Shown: positions 1 through 7,133, counted from the stretch's first letter. The stretch is DNA of 7,342 nt from an uncultured Clostridia bacterium (GCA_937920115.1 CALGVF010000171.1:1-7342); one strand, 5' to 3'. Notes: generated by a model from the letters alone, not told the origin. A program made the numbers and translations.

Positions 1-413
1 TTCTCTTCGGTACTGATATACTCGTTTCCGTTCTTCGAAATAGTAATAGTGAAACCCGCGTCCACGGTAAGTATATCCCCTTTCTGAGCATTCTTACCGT
101 CATAGTTGCTTCCGTTGAAATAAAACGCAAGTTTGTTCTTCCAACCGTAAACATGCGAGGCTTTGTACACCGTCTCCCCTCTCGTTATCCTTACTTTTGC
201 GACGTTCTCAGCCGTAGGATTAAGATCCCCGCCGTTAAAATCGCTGTAATTCGTGGGAAGCCAGAGTTCCATCGGTCCCTGCCAATCCGAAGTCGTAAAC
301 GCTTCGGGCCACGCAAGTTCGGTTGCCGCATGAGCCGCTATCGTAGTCATTCCGAATACGAGCGAAACAGCCGTAACCAAGGTCAATAAGACCATTGCCA
401 TTTTCCTTTTCAT
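1..413 (-). CDS. Secreted protein of unknown function, N-terminal part (runs off left edge)
   Basis: The first 137 codons of a gene on the minus strand are present; the rest lies beyond position 1. The start at 413 is fixed by a perfect AGGAGG six bases upstream (420-425). The product begins with a classical type I signal peptide: a basic start (MKRK), a hydrophobic core at about residues 5-26, and a probable cut after Ala29 in the AHA-A context. No lipobox Cys is present, so unlike the other exported proteins here it should be released or wall-attached rather than lipid-anchored. The mature part (from residue 30) is rich in Trp, Tyr, Gly and Asn. It reads like a beta-sandwich module, with 'KVRITRGETVY', 'KLAFYFNGSNYDG' and 'GDILTVDAGFTITI' as likely strands. 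I do not recognise the family. It lies 117 bp behind the GH99-like gene in the same orientation, so it may be the operon's last gene or have its own promoter. A role in glycan binding or breakdown is inferred from position only. Confidence 0.85.
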   Translation of the reverse strand, partial: MKRKMAMVLLTLVTAVSLVFGMTTIAAHAATELAWPEAFTTSDWQGPMELWLPTNYSDFNGGDLNPTAENVAKVRITRGETVYKASHVYGWKNKLAFYFNGSNYDGKNAQKGDILTVDAGFTITISKNGNEYISTEE

Positions 414-419
414 ATTTTT

Positions 420-425
420 CCTCCT
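420..425 (-). promoter_or_regulatory. Ribosome binding site of the secreted protein gene
   Basis: A perfect AGGAGG on the minus strand, six bases before the ATG at 413-411. It decides the start of the partial gene, because two further in-frame ATGs (codons 5 and 7) lie close behind. Confidence 0.85.
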
Positions 426-429
426 AAAA

Positions 430-444
430 TCGGTTTAATACCGA
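430..444. promoter_or_regulatory. Inverted repeat just upstream of the secreted protein gene, possible operator
   Basis: TCGGT and ACCGA form 5-bp arms around the 5-base centre TTAAT. After one mismatched pair, a short A-run/T-run extension continues the symmetry on both sides. It ends 5 bases from the ribosome binding site. A DNA-binding repressor or a weak RNA hairpin near the site could act here. Dyads of this size also occur by chance, so this is only a candidate. Confidence 0.3.
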
Positions 445-455
445 ATTTTTCCTTA

Positions 456-490
456 TTTATTATCGGCTACACCTTTATTATCGGCTACAC
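456..490. repeat. Tandem direct repeat, 17-bp identical units with an 18-bp period
   Basis: TTTATTATCGGCTACAC occurs at 456-472 and again at 474-490 with no mismatch, separated by one base. Read on the minus strand, the direction of the next gene, each copy is GTGTAGCCGATAATAAA and contains GATAAT, one base from the sigma-A -10 consensus. I found no good -35 box 16-18 bp upstream of either copy. The repeat could be a tandem operator, a duplicated -10 region, or a recent replication-slippage duplication. Confidence 0.8.
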
Positions 491-505
491 TCGCATATCC
501 GCGAG
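490..505. other. Small hairpin between the GH99-like gene and the secreted protein gene
   Basis: CTCGC and GCGAG form a 5-bp stem around a 6-base loop, 26 bases past the stop codon at 531-533. No T-run follows it on the minus strand, so it is not a standard intrinsic terminator. It might partly protect the 3' end of the upstream message. Confidence 0.3.
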
Positions 506-530
506 ATTTAACCGAAATCGACTGAACGCC

Positions 531-2480
531 TTATTTGCCGTAAGCGTAACCGAATCTGCCGATAGGCGCACAGTCTCCCGACACATAATAGTCGAGAATG
601 TCGTCGGGCTTCTGAACGTTGTCGCAAACCTTGAACGAAATTTCAACGTTGTCCGCGGTAAGTCCTAACGACGAAAGCGGAATTTTAACAGCCATTTTGT
701 TGTCCGAAACGGCTATTTCGCCCTCGCCCGATTTGGTCCAATTAAAGCCATTCGCGTTGCACTTCTCTATCGAAGTTTTCCCGTTCTTTATCGAACGATT
801 TACGATATAATTGAAGCCCGCGAACGAAGTATCGGTATTGCCTGCGGAAATCAGAATGTTCATCCAATTACTGTCCGTTCCGTTGTACTCCGTTATATCG
901 TTCACCGTTTCGACGTAGAAGTAGAGATATTCGTCGTTGTGAGCGACTTTTATCGTCTTTATGTCATTGCGGTTGGAATTGTCTATATAAGAGTGCGGAA
1001 CGTTCGCCGCGTTCTCGCCGTCACGAGCGATCGCGTCGCCCGCGAAATCGGCGTACTCCACGAAAACGTTTTTCCAAGCCGAGAAATCGGACAAATCGGA
1101 AATAGTCTTTTTCTTCATGTTGTACTTTTTGGCGTCGTTCATCTTGAACTGTCTGCCGTTTGCCGCGAGTTGAATATAGAACCCGTCGCCGTACTCTTTG
1201 CCCGGCTCGACTTCTCTAGAATATTCGGCGTTATAGTCGTCTACGAACCACACTTCTTTGCCCGTGTAGCCGCTCGCTCCGTTAGGAATACCCGCCCATC
1301 TGTTGCTGTCGGTATGGTATTTGCCCGACGGGTACTTGATAGCCGTCCATTCGTTCCAACCCGTGACGAAAATATTTTTGACCGCTCCCGCTTTATCGTA
1401 GGCGAACGCGGTGTTCCATTGCCACTCGAAATTCGCTCCGCGTTTCCAATCGCTCTCTTTGCCGCCCATGCCGTTGTAGCCTCTCGAAGAGTTGTTTAAC
1501 TGATCCGAGAAGAACACGCTCTGAGCGGAATGTTGAGCGACCGAAACGGAAATGAAGCCGTTATCGTTCGGTACGGGTTCGCCCCATTGCATCCACGGGA
1601 AACCCTTTTGCTGATTTTTATTCGACGAAGACGGCCACTGCGACTCGTAGAAATTGAAGTATTTATACAGTTCGGTGTCCGTCGAAATGAACTGCGAAGA
1701 ATCGCCCTGATCGGTCGCCCCGCCGTTCGCCGTGGAAACGCCGACTATGACGGGTCTGTCGTCTCCATCGAAGCGGAACCACATATCGTCGTACTGACCG
1801 CCCGCATAAAATCTGTTGTAAACGTTATTCACTGTGTTGAGCGAATAACTGTTGGTGTAAAAACCGACTTTCGGAACGTTCCAACCCTGCTCTTTAAACT
1901 TTTTCGCAGTCTCCAAGAAGAGTTGAACGACGTCGTTGTAAGTTACGGCGTTCGTGAAGTCGAAAAGAACGTAATCGACGCCCGCAAAAGTGAGCATTTC
2001 GATATGACGGGTAATAACCCACGGGTCTTTCATCGAATAGTACCCGAAAAGCGGTTCGCTGTTGAAATGGAACTGCCATGCGGGAGAGTCCGTCGTATTC
2101 GTCGGGTCGTAAAGCGCGGTCGGGTTTTCTCTTTCGAGTTTCGTAACGTCGTAAACGCCCGAACTGCCCTGACTGCCGAGCCATGCGAAATAGAACATTC
2201 CGAGATACTTTTTAGACTCGTTGTTCGGGTCCTTTACCGTAACCGTCCTGCCGTAGTCGTCTATCGCGGTGAGGTTCGCGATACTGTACTCCTGCGGAGT
2301 TAAATATCTGTCGTCGTTCGGAAGTCTTTCTATGGTGGATTCGCTTTCCGAACTATTACCGCCCGAAGCGGAATTACCGCCGCTGCTCGTACCCGCGTCG
2401 TCGCCGCCGCAAGCCGTCGCCGCGAAAAGCATAGCAACCGAAAGGCACACGCAAGCAGTTTTCTTAATCTTATCTTTCAT
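531..2480 (-). CDS. GH71/GH99-like glycoside hydrolase lipoprotein with C-terminal CBM9/DOMON-like domain
   Basis: A 649-residue exported lipoprotein. Residues 1-23 are a signal peptide ending in AATA before Cys24; the lipobox is slightly loose, with Ala rather than Leu/Val/Ile at -3. A Gly/Ser/Glu tether follows to about residue 50. Residues about 91-440 resemble the GH71/GH99-like barrel superfamily: 'YLGMFYFAW' at 92-100, 'GVDYVLFDFTN' at 167-177, 'VPKVGFYTN' at 202-210, 'FVTGWNEW' at 371-378 and the 'EYSREVEPGKEYGD' stretch at 419-432. Residues about 462-640 look like a CBM9/DOMON-type beta-sandwich, with 'NDEYLYFYVET' at 515-525, probably for carbohydrate binding. Glu377 of NEW fits the conserved acidic position of GH99-type enzymes, but residue 380, expected to be the partner Glu, is Ala. 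GAGG six bases upstream supports the start. The gene lies 29 bp after the MalG-like permease gene. It probably acts on a polysaccharide at the cell surface; activity and substrate are unproven, and a non-catalytic binding role is possible. Confidence 0.8.
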   Translation of the reverse strand: MKDKIKKTACVCLSVAMLFAATACGGDDAGTSSGGNSASGGNSSESESTIERLPNDDRYLTPQEYSIANLTAIDDYGRTVTVKDPNNESKKYLGMFYFAWLGSQGSSGVYDVTKLERENPTALYDPTNTTDSPAWQFHFNSEPLFGYYSMKDPWVITRHIEMLTFAGVDYVLFDFTNAVTYNDVVQLFLETAKKFKEQGWNVPKVGFYTNSYSLNTVNNVYNRFYAGGQYDDMWFRFDGDDRPVIVGVSTANGGATDQGDSSQFISTDTELYKYFNFYESQWPSSSNKNQQKGFPWMQWGEPVPNDNGFISVSVAQHSAQSVFFSDQLNNSSRGYNGMGGKESDWKRGANFEWQWNTAFAYDKAGAVKNIFVTGWNEWTAIKYPSGKYHTDSNRWAGIPNGASGYTGKEVWFVDDYNAEYSREVEPGKEYGDGFYIQLAANGRQFKMNDAKKYNMKKKTISDLSDFSAWKNVFVEYADFAGDAIARDGENAANVPHSYIDNSNRNDIKTIKVAHNDEYLYFYVETVNDITEYNGTDSNWMNILISAGNTDTSFAGFNYIVNRSIKNGKTSIEKCNANGFNWTKSGEGEIAVSDNKMAVKIPLSSLGLTADNVEISFKVCDNVQKPDDILDYYVSGDCAPIGRFGYAYGK

Positions 2481-2509
2481 AATTTTCCTCGATTATATAT
2501 TTCGTTTAA

Positions 2510-3388
2510 TCAGCCCTTCAAACCGTCCATAGCAACGCCTTCGATGAGTTGTTTCTGGAAAATGAAGAACAATACCGCGGGAACGATACTCATTATAACG
2601 CCCGCCGCCATACGGATATTCGTCTTGTCGTTTCCTACCGCTCCGTTCGTTATGAGATAGAACACTTTATATGCGAGCGTGTCGGGGAAATTCTCGTCGA
2701 GTTTCCAGATAAGCGGACCGTAATAGTCGCCCCAAGCCGAATTGAATACGTTGATTACGATATAAATGAGAACGGGTTTCAAAAGGGGAAGCGTTATCGC
2801 CGCGTATCTTCTTATGGGGCCCGCCCCGTCGATCTTCGCCGCGTCGTCTATGTCCTTCGGAAGACTTTGTATAAACGACCTCGCGAGGAAGATATATATC
2901 GCTCCGCCGCCCGTCAGATTCGGTATCGTAAGCGGAAGCAGGGTGTTAAGCCAATTTATTTTGCTGTACAGAACGTACAGGGATATTTGCGTTACGACCG
3001 CGGGAAGCATCATCGTCGAGAGCATGAACATAAACAGGAAGTTCTTGCCGACGAATTTAAACCTCGCGAAGCCGAACGCGACGAAAGTCGCCGAAAGCGG
3101 AACGGCTATCGAATTGAAAACGATAACCTCGAACGTATGCAGAAACGCTTTGCCGTAGCCGCTGTCTTTCAATATCTCCGAGTAGTTCGCCCACTGCGGA
3201 GAAGCGGGGAAAAGCACCGTTTTCGGGCTTATCGCCTCTTCGGGGGTCATAAGGCTTTTACTTATCATAAAAGCGTACGGGAATATCAGAATTATCGCGA
3301 ACAGTACCAGAAGCGTATAACATACGACTTTGTATATTATCGCATTGGTTTTCGCCGACATCGTCTTTTTCATCGTAGTATTCGTCAT
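2510..3388 (-). CDS. Carbohydrate ABC transporter permease, MalG-like (CUT1 family)
   Basis: A 292-residue inner permease subunit of a binding-protein-dependent sugar importer, of normal length for the MalG group. Six membrane spans are visible, at about residues 20-42, 86-108, 118-142, 155-175, 204-224 and 258-278. The cytoplasmic EAA loop that docks the ATPase is at 181-200, with D182-A-A-K-I-D187-G-A-G190 followed by 'ITLPLLKP'. Asp replaces the usual first Glu, a conservative change. The C-terminus 'LIEGVAMDGLKG' is typical of the family. The start at 3388 follows the MalF-like stop by only 2 bp, and its GGAGG lies inside the end of that gene, so the two are probably translated together. 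An ATG at codon 6 is a less likely start because it is 25 bases from that site. It would pair with the MalF-like protein in the membrane. Confidence 0.96.
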   Translation of the reverse strand: MTNTTMKKTMSAKTNAIIYKVVCYTLLVLFAIILIFPYAFMISKSLMTPEEAISPKTVLFPASPQWANYSEILKDSGYGKAFLHTFEVIVFNSIAVPLSATFVAFGFARFKFVGKNFLFMFMLSTMMLPAVVTQISLYVLYSKINWLNTLLPLTIPNLTGGGAIYIFLARSFIQSLPKDIDDAAKIDGAGPIRRYAAITLPLLKPVLIYIVINVFNSAWGDYYGPLIWKLDENFPDTLAYKVFYLITNGAVGNDKTNIRMAAGVIMSIVPAVLFFIFQKQLIEGVAMDGLKG

Positions 3389-3390
3389 AA

Positions 3391-4308
3391 TCAGTTATCC
3401 TCCCCGCTGTAAGTGAATCTTCTGAGGAAGAACAGCAAGCCCGTGAGGGCGAGAACGAATACGAGAAGTATCCACGCAAGAGCCGAAGCGTAACCGAAAC
3501 TGAGTTCCTGAAACGCCTTTTCGTAGATTAAAACGGCGTACATGAACAGCGAGCCGTCCTTTCCCTCGCCGTTCGGGGCGAAAGTGAGCGTGCCGTTGTA
3601 TTGAAGCGTTCCGATAAGCATCGTGACTACGTTGAAGAATATCATCGGAGCGGACATGGGAATGGTAATGTTGAAAAAGCATTTCACTTTCCCCGCCCCG
3701 TCTATCTCCGCCGCCTCGTAGAGTTGGTTGGGGATAGATTTAAAAGCCGAGAGCCACAGTATCATGCCGCCGCCTATACTCCACATATTCATAAGGAATA
3801 TCGACGGTATGGCTACGAATTTGTTTCCGCTTTCAAAGAAGTCGCAATGCCCGCCGAAAAGGGCGAGAAACTGATTGAAAATACCGTTTTGCGAGAAAAT
3901 ATCCTTCCACAAAAGCCCGCCGACTACCCCCGGAATTACGCAGGGCAAATAATATATCACTCTGAAAATTCCGACGCCTTTGACTTTCTGATTGACGAGC
4001 GTGGCGATTAAATAACTCGAAACAAGCACTATCGGCACGCTGACGAACGCGTAGAAACAGGTGTTCCCGACTACGCCCCAGAAGTCTCTGTTTTTCGTCA
4101 GTATGTGTATATAGTTCGTCCAACCGTTAAAGTAGTATTCCGTACCCTTATAGCGGTGGAACGAATATACAAGCGACTGAATCATCGGGTAAGCCGTGAA
4201 CACGCCGAGCCCGATTACGAGGGGCAGAACGAACATCCACCCCTCGCGATTGTCTCGCCAAAATTTTTTCGCCCTTTCTCCGAAAGAAAGAGACTTTTTC
4301 TTATACAT
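3391..4308 (-). CDS. Sugar ABC transporter permease, MalF-like (CUT1 family)
   Basis: A 305-residue first permease subunit of the CUT1 importer, the short six-span form without the large extracellular loop of E. coli MalF. Likely membrane spans lie at about residues 24-46, 84-108, 116-138, 170-192, 222-242 and 275-297. The EAA loop is well kept at 198-206 (E-A-A-E-I-D-G-A-G), followed by 'NITIPMSAP'; this is where the ATPase subunit docks. The ATG at 4308 overlaps the end of the binding-protein gene by 8 bp, with only a poorly placed GAGG upstream, so translational coupling is likely. The first 22 residues are basic and cytoplasmic. Together with the MalG-like neighbour it forms the channel for the ligand delivered by the binding lipoprotein. 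Which sugar is carried cannot be read from the sequence. Confidence 0.96.
   Translation of the reverse strand: MYKKKSLSFGERAKKFWRDNREGWMFVLPLVIGLGVFTAYPMIQSLVYSFHRYKGTEYYFNGWTNYIHILTKNRDFWGVVGNTCFYAFVSVPIVLVSSYLIATLVNQKVKGVGIFRVIYYLPCVIPGVVGGLLWKDIFSQNGIFNQFLALFGGHCDFFESGNKFVAIPSIFLMNMWSIGGGMILWLSAFKSIPNQLYEAAEIDGAGKVKCFFNITIPMSAPMIFFNVVTMLIGTLQYNGTLTFAPNGEGKDGSLFMYAVLIYEKAFQELSFGYASALAWILLVFVLALTGLLFFLRRFTYSGEDN
3399..3403 (-). promoter_or_regulatory. Ribosome binding site of the MalG-like gene, embedded in the MalF-like gene
   Basis: GGAGG within the last codons of the upstream permease gene, 10 bases before the ATG at 3388. The position supports tight co-translation of the two permeases. 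Confidence 0.75.
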
Positions 4309-5719
4309 CTTCCAAGACGTCCTCTATATCCGATTTAAAGAGTCTGTAAGCGGAAGCCGCGTCTTTTTCTACGCAGTAACTGCCCGTATAACCGTTCATT
4401 TTCTTTACGATTGCGTCCGCAAGCGTGGGTTTAACGTATTGAAGGAAGTCCATGCCGACTTTATACTGAGCCCCGTAAGAATACGCTTCGAGGTTGAATT
4501 TGTCTTTGTATTCCGCACACCATTTGGCGTCGGGGTTGCTAGACGAAAGGTCGTTTCTGATAGACGGAAGATACAAACCGCCTTTTTCAGCCATAACCTG
4601 CTGACCTTCGTAACTCATAAGATAGGTCATGAACGCGAGAGACGCATTGAGTTTGGTCTGATCCTTTTTAACCGCGTCGTTTACGAAATAGCCCGCGAAG
4701 CCGAAGCCGATTTGCGGATTTTCGCCGATAAGCGGGAATGAAACTACGTCGAACTTGTCGGCGTGAGTAGCCTTGGACTGATATACGTCGAGCGAAGCCG
4801 ACTGGAAGAGCATCGCTCCCGTACCCGACTCGAAACTCGTTACGGAGTCGTTCGCCGAGGGGATATATCTCTTGTCTACGAGTTCTTTGATGAATGCGTG
4901 AACTTTATCCGAAACTTCCTGCGTAAGACAGAATTCGCCCTTATCGTTGAACATTTCGCCGCCGAGAGCCTTGATTATGGGGTAGCCGACCGATTCCCAA
5001 CCGATATTCGAGTCGATGGGGTAAGCCTTGGTCTCGCCGTTTTTGTCGTAATATTCTCTTAACGTTTTGCAGACCGAAAGGAAGTCTTCCCAAGTCCAAC
5101 CGTTTCTGAATATCGAAAGGTCTACGCCCGCTTTCGTAAGAATTTCTTTGTTGTAGAAAGTTACGACGGAGTCGGTAGAACGAGCGATAGCGTAAAGTTT
5201 TCCGTCCGATTTACCCATTTTTCGGAAAGCGTCGGTAAAGTCGTTTTCGTAATCGAACGCTTCCGCTTCTTTCGCCTGTTTGATATAATCGTTGAGGTTG
5301 AGAGCGTAGCCGCTCGCGACGGGAACGTAATAGTTGGAAGAGTTACACCATACTATATCCGCCAAAAGTCCCGCTTTGCCCTGCTGAACGATCGTCGTAG
5401 CGTAGTTGCTGATAACGAACGTAGAAGTGTTTACGGTGATTTTCGGATAATGTTTGTTGAATTCCGTTATTATCGCGTTGATTTTCTTCTTTTCGGGGTC
5501 GTTGTCGGGAATACCGATTTTAATGGTAGTCTCGGTGTTCGCGGGCAAATCGAAGTCTACGGTGTAAGCCGCGGTTCCGTCGTTCGACGAATCGCTGCCG
5601 CCGTTGCCGCTGTTGCCGGAACCCGACGGATTGCCACTGCCGCCTCCGTCGCAACCGACGAACGCAAGCGAACATGCCATCGCTAATACAAGCGATAAAA
5701 GTCTCAATAATTTTTTCAT
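4301..5719 (-). CDS. Sugar-binding lipoprotein of an ABC transporter (family 1 extracellular solute-binding protein)
   Basis: A 472-residue lipoprotein that captures a sugar outside the membrane and hands it to the two permeases. The signal peptide ends in FVG before Cys23, the lipidation site. Residues 24-50 are a flexible Gly/Ser/Asn tether. The mature two-lobe domain starts at about residue 62. Family features include 'DPEKKKINAIITEFNKHYP' at 74-92, 'LLADIVW' at 118-124, 'YAIARSTDSVVTFYNKEIL' at 176-194, 'GWTWEDF' at 207-213, 'GWESVGYPIIKALGG' at 240-254 and 'AFMTYLMSYEGQQVMAEKG' at 362-380. Trp124, Trp208, Trp210 and Trp241 are candidates for stacking against sugar rings. A GGGAG seven bases before the ATG supports the start. 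It follows the esterase gene by 39 bp and overlaps the MalF-like gene by 8 bp. The family assignment is secure; the ligand is unknown, though an oligosaccharide is usual for CUT1 systems. Confidence 0.97.
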   Translation of the reverse strand: MKKLLRLLSLVLAMACSLAFVGCDGGGSGNPSGSGNSGNGGSDSSNDGTAAYTVDFDLPANTETTIKIGIPDNDPEKKKINAIITEFNKHYPKITVNTSTFVISNYATTIVQQGKAGLLADIVWCNSSNYYVPVASGYALNLNDYIKQAKEAEAFDYENDFTDAFRKMGKSDGKLYAIARSTDSVVTFYNKEILTKAGVDLSIFRNGWTWEDFLSVCKTLREYYDKNGETKAYPIDSNIGWESVGYPIIKALGGEMFNDKGEFCLTQEVSDKVHAFIKELVDKRYIPSANDSVTSFESGTGAMLFQSASLDVYQSKATHADKFDVVSFPLIGENPQIGFGFAGYFVNDAVKKDQTKLNASLAFMTYLMSYEGQQVMAEKGGLYLPSIRNDLSSSNPDAKWCAEYKDKFNLEAYSYGAQYKVGMDFLQYVKPTLADAIVKKMNGYTGSYCVEKDAASAYRLFKSDIEDVLEDV

Positions 5720-5758
5720 ATTATTTCTCCCTTGACTGAAATTACAGCCTTAGTTTTT

Positions 5759-7096
5759 TTATTTCAGATTTTTATAATCGCAGATAGTCGAAACGATATT
5801 CATCGCGTAGACTCTGTGTAAAAAGTCGTTCGGGTGGTTTACGTTGCTCGAAGATATTTCGCAATATTTCTTCGTCTGCATGAAGTATTTGCCCACTTTC
5901 TGCATATCGACCACCACGGTATGACCGCCCTCGTCCTCTTCCGCTATCTTGTTGAGTTTTTTAAGATACCCGTCGAAAAGGGTCGCGTCTCTCTCGTACA
6001 AGGGGTTGCAGGGGAAACTGTTTACGAGGATAAACTCGCAGTCGGGCGAAACGTTTTTGATTTCGGTTATTATTCTACGAATGTTGTCGTCGTAAGCGGC
6101 GGGCGTTACCTCCGAAGAACTGTCGTTCATTCCGTAGGCAATAACGCAAAGGTCGGGCTTAGCCGTTTTCGCGTTTCCGAGAGCCGCGGCTCCGTCGCCC
6201 GAAAGCGGGTATTTACTCTCGCTGCCGCCCTTGCCCACGTTGGTGAGTTTGACGGTCGCCCCGTAAACCCTTTCAAGTTCGCTCTTTATCTGTTTGACGT
6301 AACACGGAGTGTTCGGAGCGACGTGAAGGAAATCGCCCGTAGAAGAACAACCTTCGGTTATGCTGTCGCCTATCGTAACGAGGCTTATTTCCCCGCCTTT
6401 TTTAAGTTTGTTTCTGACCGTCGCAAGCGATGTCGCGTCGTATTTCGCGAATACCGAAGTATCCAAATCTTCCACTTCATAAGCGTAGGAAATCGAAAGG
6501 TATTTGTCGTAGAAATATCCGCTTTCGGTATACACGAAAGCACCCGTTCCGAGGTTCCATATAGTATAGAGGTCGATATTGTTCGGCGTCGTCGAATAAG
6601 TGAAGCCCTCGGGCGGGTTCTCGCCCGCGTCGGCTTTTTCGTACAAAGTCGGAATGGAAGAACCCTGCGGAATCACGAGTTTTTTGTTCGCTTTATCCAC
6701 AACGTAGTCCTTGCCCTCTTTGTAGGTCTTAAAGAGTTTCTGATCCTGCACGCTGAACACTTTTGTCGGCGTATAGTAGAGTTTCGCGTAAACCTCGCCG
6801 TTTTCGTAGAGAAGCGGCAAAGACAACTCGTTATAAATTACGTTGCCTTTCCAATAGGGTGCGGTCATTGCGGCTTTGTAGTCGTCCGTCTCGTAAGCGA
6901 GATTTTCGTAGTCCTTGTTGTAAAGCGGAAATTTCTTCATATCGATTTCTCCTTTATTGCTTTCAGACGTACTCTGAGAGGTGTTCTCGCTGCCATGCGA
7001 CGATTCGGAAGTCGTATCGCCTCCGTCCATACACGCCGTAACCGCGAGCATCGTTCCCGCCATAGCGAGACACAGTAGTGATTTTAAAAGTTTCAT
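5759..7096 (-). CDS. SGNH/GDSL hydrolase lipoprotein, probable carbohydrate esterase
   Basis: A 445-residue exported esterase, first gene of the cluster. The signal peptide ends in VTA before Cys22 (a good lipobox), followed by a Ser/Thr/Glu/Gly tether to about residue 50. Residues about 55-230 form an all-beta-looking N-terminal domain, with 'AKLYYTPTKVFSV' at 104-116 and 'DKYLSISYAYEVED' at 197-210. The SGNH hydrolase domain covers about 236-445. Block I is GDSITEG at 243-249 with nucleophile Ser245; block II is N286-V-G288 with further Gly at 290-291; block III is GMND at 322-325; block V is NHPND at 420-424 with catalytic His421. The residue three before that His, usually Asp, is Asn418. 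GGAGG seven bases before the ATG supports the start. Such enzymes usually remove acetyl or other acyl groups from polysaccharides, which fits the neighbouring transporter and GH99-like lipoprotein. The exact substrate is inferred, not seen. Confidence 0.93.
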   Translation of the reverse strand: MKLLKSLLCLAMAGTMLAVTACMDGGDTTSESSHGSENTSQSTSESNKGEIDMKKFPLYNKDYENLAYETDDYKAAMTAPYWKGNVIYNELSLPLLYENGEVYAKLYYTPTKVFSVQDQKLFKTYKEGKDYVVDKANKKLVIPQGSSIPTLYEKADAGENPPEGFTYSTTPNNIDLYTIWNLGTGAFVYTESGYFYDKYLSISYAYEVEDLDTSVFAKYDATSLATVRNKLKKGGEISLVTIGDSITEGCSSTGDFLHVAPNTPCYVKQIKSELERVYGATVKLTNVGKGGSESKYPLSGDGAAALGNAKTAKPDLCVIAYGMNDSSSEVTPAAYDDNIRRIITEIKNVSPDCEFILVNSFPCNPLYERDATLFDGYLKKLNKIAEEDEGGHTVVVDMQKVGKYFMQTKKYCEISSSNVNHPNDFLHRVYAMNIVSTICDYKNLK

Positions 7097-7133
7097 CTTT
7101 ATTCCTCCGTTACTTTTTTTGCCATTAAGGTAA

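Noticed and set aside
1894..2184. Same-strand minus frame inside the GH99-like gene, and similar ones inside both permease genes
   Set aside because: They lie wholly inside well-supported genes in another frame, are Arg-rich and show no domain or export signal.
2492..2519. Promoter-like TTGAAG, 18 bases, TATAAT on the minus strand between the MalG-like permease and the GH99-like gene
   Set aside because: The predicted transcription start would fall at or after the GAGG ribosome binding site of the GH99-like gene (2487-2490), leaving a message without it. The match is probably chance in an AT-rich gap.
5720..5758. Possible terminator or promoter between the esterase and binding-protein genes
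   Set aside because: Only a weak imperfect palindrome (CTGAAATTACAG, plus strand) and a short A-run are present. There is no GC-rich stem with a T-run and no paired -35/-10 boxes, so read-through is the simplest view.
5834..7078. Long open frame on the plus strand opposite the esterase gene, with others opposite the GH99-like, binding-protein and permease genes
   Set aside because: The frame is codon-aligned with the esterase gene, so it stays open only because that gene avoids TTA, CTA and TCA codons over this stretch; the long antisense frames over the GH99-like and binding-protein genes are aligned in the same way. The translation is Arg/Val-rich with no recognisable domain, and I see no ribosome binding site fitting the start.
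7099..7125. Eight-codon frame (MAKKVTEE) on the minus strand ending 2 bases before the esterase ATG
   Set aside because: It could be a leader peptide, but no ribosome binding site precedes its ATG, and its last codons simply cover the GGAGG of the esterase gene.
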